From positions 1 through 5,659 of the forward strand of contig CAZFZL010000100.1 in assembly GCA_964523005.1 (NCBI GenBank): a stretch of DNA of 5,659 nt. The letters are read 5' to 3'. The DNA comes from UMGS1307 sp964523005. GTDB lineage: Bacteria; Bacillota; Clostridia; Oscillospirales; CAG-382. Shown here one piece after another: positions 1 to 5,242 of the stretch. The notes below the pieces were generated by a model that did no database searches, was not told the DNA's origin, and saw nothing but the letters and a program-made list of their open reading frames with translations. The translations under genes were made by a program, and so were the position numbers. How positions within the stretch are numbered: position 1 is the first letter of the stretch; each line of letters begins with the position of its first letter.

Positions 1-704
1 ACGAAAAGGGAAGCTGTCTCGGTTCTCAGTATCCTGTTTCCCAGTCCGCAAAGCGGTATCCCAGACTGTTTGGCCATTTCTATCTCGCCTGCCGACAGTC
101 CGCCCTCAGGGCCGATAAGAAAAGCGTAGCTTTCGTGAGCGCCGTTTCCGGAAAGCAGCTCACTGATGAAGACCGTACCGTCACCCTCGTAGCAAATAAA
201 CGGGAAACCACTGTTTTTCATCAAATTCAGCGCTTCACGGTAGCTCACGCATTCAGTGATGTCGGGAATGATGCCCCGGCCGCTTTGTTTTGCGGCGCTT
301 AGTGCAATCTTCCTGAACCGCTCGAGCTTTGACGACATTGATTTTGCGTCCGGACGCGAAACGCACCGCTCGGTCAAAACAGGGACAATTTCCGTAACGC
401 CGAGCTCAGTTGCCTTCTGAACGACCATGTCGAATTTTTCGCCCTTCGTGAGTGCCTGGAAAAGTACTGTACGGTAGCTGTTTTCACCGAAGGCTTCATG
501 CGTCTTTATAACGCGTACTGTAAATGGCTCGCTGTCACATTCAACACAGCATATGTATTCTGTTTTTTGCATGTCGCATACGGTTATCAGATCTCCGCGT
601 CTGAGACGAAGAACATCACGCGCATGATGTGCATCGCTGCCGCAGAGCGTAATGATATCTGATATATTACTTCTCTGCGTAAAAAAACGCGGTGAATCTG
701 ACAT
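1..704 (-). CDS. rsmE: 16S rRNA (uracil1498-N3)-methyltransferase RsmE, C-terminus cut by window edge
   Basis: SPOUT-class enzyme that uses SAM to methylate N3 of U1498 in 16S rRNA of the 30S subunit. Reading from ATG at 704-702 gives 234 open codons with no stop before the window edge. The family is usually about 240-255 residues, so only the last 10-20 are missing. Seen: an N-terminal PUA-like part starting MSDSPRFFTQ, then the linker motif KFDMVVQKATELGV, LTERCVSR, RKIALSAAKQSGR, the SAM-binding knot loop LIGPEGGLSAGEI and the C-terminal knot segment LGNRILRTETA. These are the RsmE signature blocks in the right order. The start is supported by AGAGG at 718-714, 9 nt upstream. No convincing promoter lies in the 23 nt between the upstream terminator hairpin (733-755) and the start. 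Expression therefore needs terminator read-through or a promoter inside the upstream RNA region. Confidence 0.95.
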   Translation of the reverse strand, partial: MSDSPRFFTQRSNISDIITLCGSDAHHARDVLRLRRGDLITVCDMQKTEYICCVECDSEPFTVRVIKTHEAFGENSYRTVLFQALTKGEKFDMVVQKATELGVTEIVPVLTERCVSRPDAKSMSSKLERFRKIALSAAKQSGRGIIPDITECVSYREALNLMKNSGFPFICYEGDGTVFISELLSGNGAHESYAFLIGPEGGLSAGEIEMAKQSGIPLCGLGNRILRTETASLF

Positions 705-727
705 AACCGAATGCCTCTTTTCTTTAT

Positions 728-755
728 AAAAAGGGGTACGCACAAGGCATGCCCC
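728..755 (-). terminator. Intrinsic terminator upstream of rsmE
   Basis: On the minus strand, GGGGCATGC (755-747) pairs with GCGTACCCC (741-733): eight pairs, one of them G-U, plus one C-A mismatch, around the loop CTTGT. Five T residues (732-728) follow directly. This is a standard rho-independent terminator shape. It would end transcripts from the cmk operon or from the proposed structured RNA. It lies only 9 nt before the rsmE ribosome binding site, so it could also act as an attenuator for rsmE. The A-rich stretch before the hairpin is too far away to make this a convincing plus-strand terminator. Confidence 0.75.
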
Positions 756-947
756 TTCAGCGCCGGTTTTTCCCGCCTTGACCGTGGTATGCAGGAACGA
801 AACCCTGCCAGGCAGGTCGGTGCAGGCTCATTAACATTGTGCTCCCATCATCCGCTTGGCGGGAGGTCTGCATACCCGTTAACGAAGACCGTGCTCCTTG
901 TTCGTTATTGTGGGTTTTTTACAAGCACAACTCACAAATCAGGCAGG
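728..947 (-). ncRNA. Candidate structured non-coding RNA (about 220 nt) between DUF1292 and rsmE
   Basis: The 250-nt gap has no credible protein but folds well on the minus strand. A closing helix pairs 947-933 with 786-772 (14 pairs, three G-U, one bulged base per strand). Inside are helix 876-868/794-786 (GGTATGCAG with CTGCATACC, nine pairs, sharing base 786 with the closing helix), hairpin 865-861/846-842 (CTCCC/GGGAG, or alternatively CCGC/GCGG with loop CAA at 862-852), hairpin 816-812/808-804 (CCTGC/GCAGG) and hairpin 928-921/901-891 (GTGCTTGT/ACAAGGAGCAC). CGTTAACG (884-877) can pair with TGTTAATG (836-829) as a pseudoknot. The 3' end is the terminator at 755-728. The 5' end of the helix starts 7 nt after the DUF1292 stop codon, and I see no good promoter there, so it may be processed from the operon mRNA. 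Known families to test are raiA-motif RNA (similar size, Clostridia, compact fold) and 6S RNA. I cannot assign either by eye. SRP RNA, tmRNA and RNase P RNA signatures are absent. Confidence 0.55.
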
Positions 948-954
948 AAAAATA

Positions 955-1317
955 TCAGTTCTCTTCTTCTTCAGTTTCTTCGTCATCTACCGAAAAACCG
1001 TTCTTATCGCAGTCGTACTCGGTCATGAACACGTCTTCAAACTGATCGGCAACAGCGTCAAACTCATCATCATCATCGATGGTGTAGAACGTTTCTTCGC
1101 CGTCTGTAATCGCGCACCTGAGGATAACATATTCGTCTTTGTCATCATCCATCGGCGTCAAGGCGACATATGTGTTCCCATCATGTTCAAGCGTTCCGAT
1201 GAGACAGAACTGGCTCTCTTCGCCGTTTTCGTCGGAGAGGGTGTATATTTCCATCTCGTCACAGTCGTCACAGTCGTCGCAACCGCAGTCGCAGCCGTTT
1301 TTTATATCGTCGCTCAT
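955..1317 (-). CDS. DUF1292 (YrzB-like) small acidic protein with Cys/Asp-rich N-terminus
   Basis: A 120-residue, very acidic protein of unknown function. Residues about 25-95 match the DUF1292 pattern: a beta-rich block with LSDENGEESQFCLIGTLEHDGNTYVALTPMD split over two strands, then EYVILRC, and the ending with acidic run, DEFDAVADQFEDVF. The distinctive part is the N-terminus, where C9, C11, C13, C16 and C19 alternate with Asp and Gly. It could bind a metal ion, which is inference. The C-terminus is another Asp/Glu tail. The start codon ATG (1317-1315) overlaps the stop of the IspH-S1 gene in TGATG, with CGGAG 8 nt upstream, so it is probably translationally coupled. The gene is last in the cmk operon. 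DUF1292 proteins are widespread in Firmicutes, and I know of no established biochemical role. Confidence 0.88.
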   Translation of the reverse strand: MSDDIKNGCDCGCDDCDDCDEMEIYTLSDENGEESQFCLIGTLEHDGNTYVALTPMDDDKDEYVILRCAITDGEETFYTIDDDDEFDAVADQFEDVFMTEYDCDKNGFSVDDEETEEEEN

Positions 1318-3317
1318 CAGTTATTCTCCGTTCCTTCAGTTGTTGTTTCTTCGGAAGCGTTTATCGGTTCGTCTACAACGCCGTCTTCGAGATCAGCGAG
1401 CATAGCGCGGCGCGAAAGATTGATTTTGTGTGTCTCTTCGTTTATACCGGTGATCTTTACATCAACCTCGTCGCCGATCTTGAAAACAGATTTTATGTTC
1501 TGAACCGGTTCAAGCGCGATCTGCGAGATATGGATAAGTCCGTCAACACCGTCGATTATCGTACCGAAGGCACCAAAAGTGAGTATGCTGGCTATCTTGA
1601 CTGTAACTACGTCTCCGACATTATATTTCTTAATGAAAAGGTTCCACGGGTTTGTTTCTTCCGTCTTGTAGCCGAGAGAAATGCGTTTCTTTTCCTTATC
1701 GATGTCTTTTATATATACATCGACTTCATCGCCGACGCTCAGCACATCAGCCGGATTTCTCAGTCTGCCCCAAGAGAGCTCGGTTATGTGGATCATTCCG
1801 TCAACGCCGCCGAGATCGACGAATGCGCCGAACGAGGTGAGCGAACGGACGGTGCCGTGTATCTTGTCGCCGGGTTGAGCTGTCTCATAGAACTGAGCCG
1901 ACTGCTGCTTTTGCAAACTTCTCTTTGCGCTTCTTATCGATGCGATAACGCGCTTCTTATACGGATCGGTTTCAATAATCCGGAAGGATACTTCTTTACC
2001 GACGAGCTCGTTGAGATCTGCGTCGCGGGGAAGTCCGCTTTGCGAAGCGGGAACAAATACTCTCAGGCCGCTGTAATTGACGATCAGTCCGCCCTTGACG
2101 GCTTCCTTGACCTTGCCGGTGAGTATTTCGTTGCTGGTACCGGCTTCCTGAATGGAATTCCAGTTTTTGTCCGCGTCAAAGCGTTTCTTTGACACGAGTA
2201 CGGTGCCTTCGGAGTCGTTGAACTTGACTATAACGACATCGACCTTGTCGCCGACGTGGAACTCCTTTTCAAGCTCAACAGAAGAATCAGTAACAGCCTC
2301 GTCATACGGCATAATACCGGTATGCTTAGTACCTAGGTCGACATGTATTTCAGCCGGGCTGACCATCGACACCGTTCCTGTAACCCTTTCCCCTGTATGT
2401 ACTGTTTTGAACGCGTCGTTCAACATGTCAGCAAAACTGACGTCTTCAATAATTTCTGACATTACAAAAATTACCTCCTGTGTTATATCCTCAGGCGTCG
2501 AAGCACCTGCAGTGATCGTGATGTTTTTTCCCCGTAACTCCTCCGGGGGGATGGTTTTCAACTCTTTCGCGTTTTCAATCTGATATGCTTTACAGTACTT
2601 CGACGCGATATTGCAGAGCTGATTTGTGTTTGCGCTGTTTTTTCCGCCGATGATTATCGCCACGTCACTTTTTCTTGCGAGAAGCGATATCTCGTTTTGC
2701 CGTTTTTCGGTAACGCTGCAGACTGTATCATATATGCCGGCGTCAGGCGCGATAGAGCGTATATATTCTGAACAGATCTTCCAGTCGCTGACCGAATGGG
2801 TCGTCTGACAGACGGCTATAATTTTTCTTCCGGCGGCGTTTTCGGCATGCAGAAGCTTTTCAAGCTCTTGTGCGCTTCCGGCGATAAGCGTTTCGCCTTT
2901 GCAGAAGCTCGCCGTAGCAGTGACCTCCGGGTGATCGGCTTTCCCGATTATTATACACAGCGTATCGCTGCTTTGCTGTGATGAAACTATCTGATGTATC
3001 TTGTTGACGTAAGGACAGGTAGCATCTGTAAATGGAATGCTTCTTGCCATCAGCTTATCCATTACGTCGGCGTGCTCGCCGTGTGCGCGTATGAAAACGA
3101 GTGATGATGCCGGATCAATAGCGCCAAGTGCGTCCGGTGTGATCATCTTTACGCCATTTTGAGAGAGACGTTCATTGAAATCCCTGTTGTGAATCAGCTC
3201 GCCGAGCATATAAAGGGTTTTGCCGCCGCTTGCCGCTTCCGATTCAATCAACGCCGCGGCGCGTCTTACGCCGAAGCAAAAGCCCGCACTTGCAGCGACC
3301 GTTATGCTGCCGCTCAT
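1317..3317 (-). CDS. ispH: IspH (HMBPP reductase) fused to four S1 RNA-binding domains
   Basis: A 666-residue bifunctional protein. Residues 1-290 are 4-hydroxy-3-methylbut-2-enyl diphosphate reductase, the last MEP-pathway step giving IPP and DMAPP. The three [4Fe-4S] ligand cysteines are C14 (FCFGVRRA), C101 (DATCPYV) and C200 (CSVTEKRQ). Substrate residues are H43 (ELIHNR), H79 (RAHG), H129/E131 (DHPE), T172-T173, S228/N230 (KNSANT) and S273 (GASTPE). Residues about 308-378, 395-463, 482-550 and 566-636 are four S1 OB-fold domains. The third (FGAFVDLGGVDGMIHITELS) and fourth (FGAFGTIIDGVDGLIHISQ) are the most canonical. An acidic Glu/Thr-rich tail ends the protein. This IspH-RpsA fusion is known in Clostridia, where the S1 part may serve as a ribosomal-protein-S1-like factor. 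The start ATG (3317-3315) overlaps the plsC stop as ATGA, with GGAGG 10 nt upstream. There is no stop or frameshift between the two halves. Confidence 0.95.
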   Translation of the reverse strand: MSGSITVAASAGFCFGVRRAAALIESEAASGGKTLYMLGELIHNRDFNERLSQNGVKMITPDALGAIDPASSLVFIRAHGEHADVMDKLMARSIPFTDATCPYVNKIHQIVSSQQSSDTLCIIIGKADHPEVTATASFCKGETLIAGSAQELEKLLHAENAAGRKIIAVCQTTHSVSDWKICSEYIRSIAPDAGIYDTVCSVTEKRQNEISLLARKSDVAIIIGGKNSANTNQLCNIASKYCKAYQIENAKELKTIPPEELRGKNITITAGASTPEDITQEVIFVMSEIIEDVSFADMLNDAFKTVHTGERVTGTVSMVSPAEIHVDLGTKHTGIMPYDEAVTDSSVELEKEFHVGDKVDVVIVKFNDSEGTVLVSKKRFDADKNWNSIQEAGTSNEILTGKVKEAVKGGLIVNYSGLRVFVPASQSGLPRDADLNELVGKEVSFRIIETDPYKKRVIASIRSAKRSLQKQQSAQFYETAQPGDKIHGTVRSLTSFGAFVDLGGVDGMIHITELSWGRLRNPADVLSVGDEVDVYIKDIDKEKKRISLGYKTEETNPWNLFIKKYNVGDVVTVKIASILTFGAFGTIIDGVDGLIHISQIALEPVQNIKSVFKIGDEVDVKITGINEETHKINLSRRAMLADLEDGVVDEPINASEETTTEGTENN

Positions 3318-3913
3318 TTCTGTGCATCCTCCGAACCTTCAAGCTGGGATACGACCTTGGAAAAAACGTACTGCGCAACGAGTGTTCTGTCGTCACCGCA
3401 CTCACGGAAGTATTCTTCCTTCGTGATCGGTTTTCCGAACGTGACGGTCGTGCGTCTGAAAAGACGCGGAATGTAATCTTTATAGTATATTGAAACGGGC
3501 ACTACCGGCGCACCGGAGCGGAGGGCGATAAGCCCTATTCCGCCTTTCGCGTCCGTCTTTTCGCATCTTTTGTATTTCACGCGCGTCCCTTGCGGAAAGA
3601 TTAATAGAATCTTTTTTTCTTTCAGTATCGATATCGCTGTCTTGACCGAGGAAAGGTCGCTGCTTTTTCTGTCGACGGGGAAGACGTTTATGGACCTGAA
3701 AAATTTATCCGTGAGTTTCTTTGAAAAAAGCTCCTTCTTTGCCATCGTATGGATCGGGCTTTTTATAATGCACGCGAGAAGTATCGGATCGCGCATCGCA
3801 ACGTGGTTTGAAACGATCATCGCGCCTTCGGGGACGGCTGGATTACCGATGATTCTGACTCTTGAAAACGGATAGATAAGTATGCGCGCAAGCGTTTTAA
3901 TCAGACGGTACAA
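3314..3913 (-). CDS. plsC: 1-acylglycerol-3-phosphate O-acyltransferase (PlsC family)
   Basis: A 199-residue membrane-associated acyltransferase that would convert lysophosphatidic acid to phosphatidic acid in phospholipid synthesis. The family motifs are in order: the catalytic HX4D box SNHVAMRDP (N36-D42), NVFPVDR (76-82), the glycerol-phosphate-binding box LLIFPQGTR (103-111) and the fourth block APVVPVSI (135-142). The N-terminal segment of about 15 residues (LIKTLARILIYPFS) is a likely membrane-interaction helix. The usual FPEGTR glutamate is glutamine here (Q108), a variant I believe occurs in some Firmicutes homologs, so I do not treat it as inactivating. Length is short but normal for bacterial PlsC-like proteins. 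The start overlaps the end of cmk by 13 nt. Only weak purine-rich sequence lies upstream (GGGAG 14 nt away), so translation probably depends on coupling to cmk. Exact acyl donor and acceptor cannot be read from sequence. Confidence 0.92.
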   Translation of the reverse strand: MYRLIKTLARILIYPFSRVRIIGNPAVPEGAMIVSNHVAMRDPILLACIIKSPIHTMAKKELFSKKLTDKFFRSINVFPVDRKSSDLSSVKTAISILKEKKILLIFPQGTRVKYKRCEKTDAKGGIGLIALRSGAPVVPVSIYYKDYIPRLFRRTTVTFGKPITKEEYFRECGDDRTLVAQYVFSKVVSQLEGSEDAQK

Positions 3914-4590
3914 TCGATTGCCGCCCTGCTCCCGATTATCTCAAGAGCCTTTCTGAAAGTTTCCTCGCGAGTGAACCCCGAATTGTCCAAAATCACCGCG
4001 TCGTCTGCCGGGATTGCCGGTGCCTGCGCACGGCTTCTGTCGTTTTTGTCCCGCGTGACCATCTGCTTTTTTATTTCTGCGGCGCGAACGTCCGCTCCTT
4101 TTTCGATAAGCTCATTGAAGCGCCTGTCGGCGCGGTCGTCCTCTGAGGCGGTCAGAAATATTTTGACCTGCGCGTCAGGTATTATGACAGTGCCTATATC
4201 GCGTCCGTCCATCACGACGTTCTCCGACGCGGCTATATCCTTTTGAAGTGAAAGCAGAAACGCGCGTACCTCAGGGATCGCCGATATGTAAGAAGCGCAT
4301 GAAGATATTTCAGGCGTGCGAATGAACGCGGAAACATCTTCTCCGTTAAGAAACGGAACCGATGCGCCGCCGACGAACGACATACCTACATGTATTGTGC
4401 CGAGCGTCCTGACAACAGCATCCTTATCTGATACCTCAACGCCTGCGCGGCATATTGCAAGGGCGACAGTCCTGTATAACGCACCGGTGTCGATATATAC
4501 GAACCCGAAATGGGAAGCGAGGCTCTTTGCAAGCGTGCTTTTACCTGATCCCGACGGGCCGTCTATTGCTATTGCGATGTGTTTTCTCAT
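3901..4590 (-). CDS. cmk: Cytidylate (CMP/dCMP) kinase
   Basis: Cytosolic kinase that phosphorylates CMP and dCMP with ATP, feeding CTP/dCTP and recycling CMP from lipid synthesis. The protein of 229 residues has the usual family length. Seen: P-loop GPSGSGKST (11-19), the CMP-site segment YIDTGALYR (32-40), EDVSAFIRTPEIS with R91, MDGRDIGTVI (127-136), and the lid/CMP-binding block RDKNDRSR, which keeps the expected Arg-Asp...Asp..Arg pattern. I place the start at 4590 (MRKHIAIAIDG) because AAAAAAGGA ends 7 nt upstream. An in-frame ATG 7 codons earlier (4611) has no ribosome binding site and would place the good one inside the coding region. First gene of the operon. Its 3' end overlaps plsC. 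The cmk-plsC-ispH/S1 order is typical of Clostridia. Confidence 0.94.
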   Translation of the reverse strand: MRKHIAIAIDGPSGSGKSTLAKSLASHFGFVYIDTGALYRTVALAICRAGVEVSDKDAVVRTLGTIHVGMSFVGGASVPFLNGEDVSAFIRTPEISSCASYISAIPEVRAFLLSLQKDIAASENVVMDGRDIGTVIIPDAQVKIFLTASEDDRADRRFNELIEKGADVRAAEIKKQMVTRDKNDRSRAQAPAIPADDAVILDNSGFTREETFRKALEIIGSRAAIDCTV

Positions 4591-4597
4591 TAACAAG

Positions 4598-4603
4598 TCC
4601 TTT
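4598..4603 (-). promoter_or_regulatory. Ribosome binding site that fixes the cmk start
   Basis: The minus strand reads AAAGGA ending at 4598, followed by 7 nt (CTTGTTA) and ATG at 4590. This is a strong Shine-Dalgarno sequence with ideal spacing. It argues for the shorter cmk start over the ATG at 4611, whose upstream sequence (AAAGATTCAAA) has no comparable match. Confidence 0.75.
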
Positions 4604-4631
4604 TTTGGCATTTTGAATCTTTTGCTGCTTT

Positions 4632-4660
4632 ATTATACACTATTGCCGTTATATTTTCAA
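4632..4660 (-). promoter_or_regulatory. Sigma-A type promoter of the cmk-plsC-ispH/S1-DUF1292 operon
   Basis: Minus strand: -35 TTGAAA (4660-4655), a 17-nt spacer (4654-4638) and a perfect -10 TATAAT (4637-4632). Transcription would begin near 4625, giving a leader of about 35 nt before the cmk ATG at 4590. That start point leaves only about 14 nt before the alternative ATG at 4611. No other comparable promoter was found within the operon, whose genes overlap. Confidence 0.8.
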
Positions 4661-4677
4661 GTTAAACGGTGAAAATA
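4652..4677. repeat. Inverted repeat between divergent promoters (possible operator)
   Basis: TATTTTCA (4652-4659) and TGAAAATA (4670-4677) are perfect 8-bp inverted arms with a 10-nt spacer. The left arm covers the -35 of the minus-strand promoter. A further TGAAAAT lies at 4683-4689, overlapping the -35 of the plus-strand promoter. An overlapping perfect 10-bp palindrome, AATAATTATT, lies at 4674-4683. The region is AT-rich, so chance symmetry is possible, and no regulator gene is visible in the window. Confidence 0.35.
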
Positions 4678-4681
4678 ATTA

Positions 4682-4710
4682 TTGAAAATTTGATGAAACC
4701 ACTGTATAAT
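4682..4710 (+). promoter_or_regulatory. Sigma-A type promoter of the GNAT / GHL10 lipoprotein genes
   Basis: Plus strand: -35 TTGAAA (4682-4687), a 17-nt spacer (4688-4704) and -10 TATAAT (4705-4710). Transcription would start near 4717, with a leader of about 25 nt to ATG 4742. The hexamers and spacer length are identical to those of the divergent cmk promoter. The two -35 boxes are 21 bp apart, back to back. Confidence 0.8.
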
Positions 4711-4741
4711 TTATATATAAACAAAAAAGAAGGTATTTTAC

Positions 4742-5221
4742 ATGGCTTTACTCTCATTCAGACCGGCGCGCGAAGAGGATTGGGACTTCATTGAAAGACT
4801 GCTCAGGCAGACCTGTACGCTCCATCATTCGTTTCGTGCCGACCTTTTCAAGGCTGAAGGAACCAAATTTACAAAAAACGCCTTCATCGATACTCTCAAT
4901 AAGAAGGATTGCTTCGTACATATAGGAACGGATGAAAGCACCGCTCGTGTCGGGTATCTGTTCACCGAAATAAAAAGGGTGCCGGACTCGAAAATACGTT
5001 ACAGCAGGAAAACACTTTTCATCGAAGATCTCTGCATTGATGCCCCGTGCCGCCGCACGGGTGCGGGCAGTGCGTTCATGAGGTTTGCCGAAGACTTCGC
5101 GCGCGAAAACAGTTGTGATGCGTTGGAGCTGAATTGCTGGAGCAACAACGCTGCTGCGCTCGCTCTATATGAAAAATGCGGATATGGAGCTGAGCGGGTG
5201 ATAATGGAAAAGGTGCTTTGA
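4742..5221 (+). CDS. GNAT family N-acetyltransferase
   Basis: A 159-residue single-domain acetyltransferase of the GCN5-related family, which moves an acetyl group from acetyl-CoA to an amine. The substrate is not predictable here. Seen: the N-terminal strand-helix start FRPAREEDWDFIERLL, HHSFRADLFK (28-37) as in Firmicute GNATs that carry an RPD-FK-like block, the beta4 strand FIEDLCID (93-100), the acetyl-CoA pyrophosphate loop RRTGAGSAFM (104-113), and the C-terminal block NNAAALALYEKCGY (135-148) with Y143 in the usual general-acid position. The family length is normal. The start is supported by GAAGG 8 nt upstream and a strong promoter 32 nt before the ATG. The gene lies 21 nt upstream of the lipoprotein gene, so the two are probably co-transcribed. 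It could be a protein, small-molecule or ribosomal-protein acetylase. Being next to a cell-surface gene says little. Confidence 0.9.
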   Translation: MALLSFRPAREEDWDFIERLLRQTCTLHHSFRADLFKAEGTKFTKNAFIDTLNKKDCFVHIGTDESTARVGYLFTEIKRVPDSKIRYSRKTLFIEDLCIDAPCRRTGAGSAFMRFAEDFARENSCDALELNCWSNNAAALALYEKCGYGAERVIMEKVL

Positions 5222-5242
5222 GCATCGGCTTAAGGAGTGAAG

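Noticed and set aside
723..751. TATAAA (728-723, minus) as an rsmE -10 box
   Set aside because: No acceptable -35 lies at 16-18 nt. The implied start would fall within the ribosome binding site. The sequence is better explained as the terminator's T tract.
880..920. Plus-strand terminator: hairpin TAACGAA/TTCGTTA followed by a run of T
   Set aside because: The T run (915-920) is separated from the stem by about 7 nt including GGG, the loop is long, and no plus-strand gene ends here.
728..947. SRP RNA, tmRNA or RNase P RNA in the gap
   Set aside because: The conserved cores (SRP GGAAGCAGCC-type loop, the tmRNA T-arm and tag frame, and the RNase P GAGGAAAGTCC-like core) were not found on either strand.
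711..1028. Plus-strand open frames of 105 and 68 codons in the DUF1292-rsmE gap
   Set aside because: They have no family resemblance and no ribosome binding site, and their low-complexity composition follows from the structured RNA and terminator sequence. The RNA reading explains the region better.
1060..1080. CAT/TCA trinucleotide run as a microsatellite repeat
   Set aside because: It encodes the Asp-rich segment of DUF1292 (DDDDE) in frame, so it reflects protein composition rather than a separate repeat element.
898..1503. Plus-strand open frame of 201 codons across DUF1292 and the end of the IspH-S1 gene
   Set aside because: It lies antisense to two well-supported genes, has no recognisable domain and has no ribosome binding site. 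Its Val/Phe-rich composition is the mirror of the acidic minus-strand proteins.
1428..2192. Plus-strand open frame of 254 codons antisense to the S1 domains
   Set aside because: It is a shadow of the minus-strand frame: no known motifs, no Shine-Dalgarno, and fully inside a gene with strong family matches.
4588..4611. cmk start at the upstream ATG (4611)
   Set aside because: It has no ribosome binding site, whereas the ATG at 4590 has AAAGGA at 7-nt spacing, and family members begin close to the P-loop as in the shorter form.
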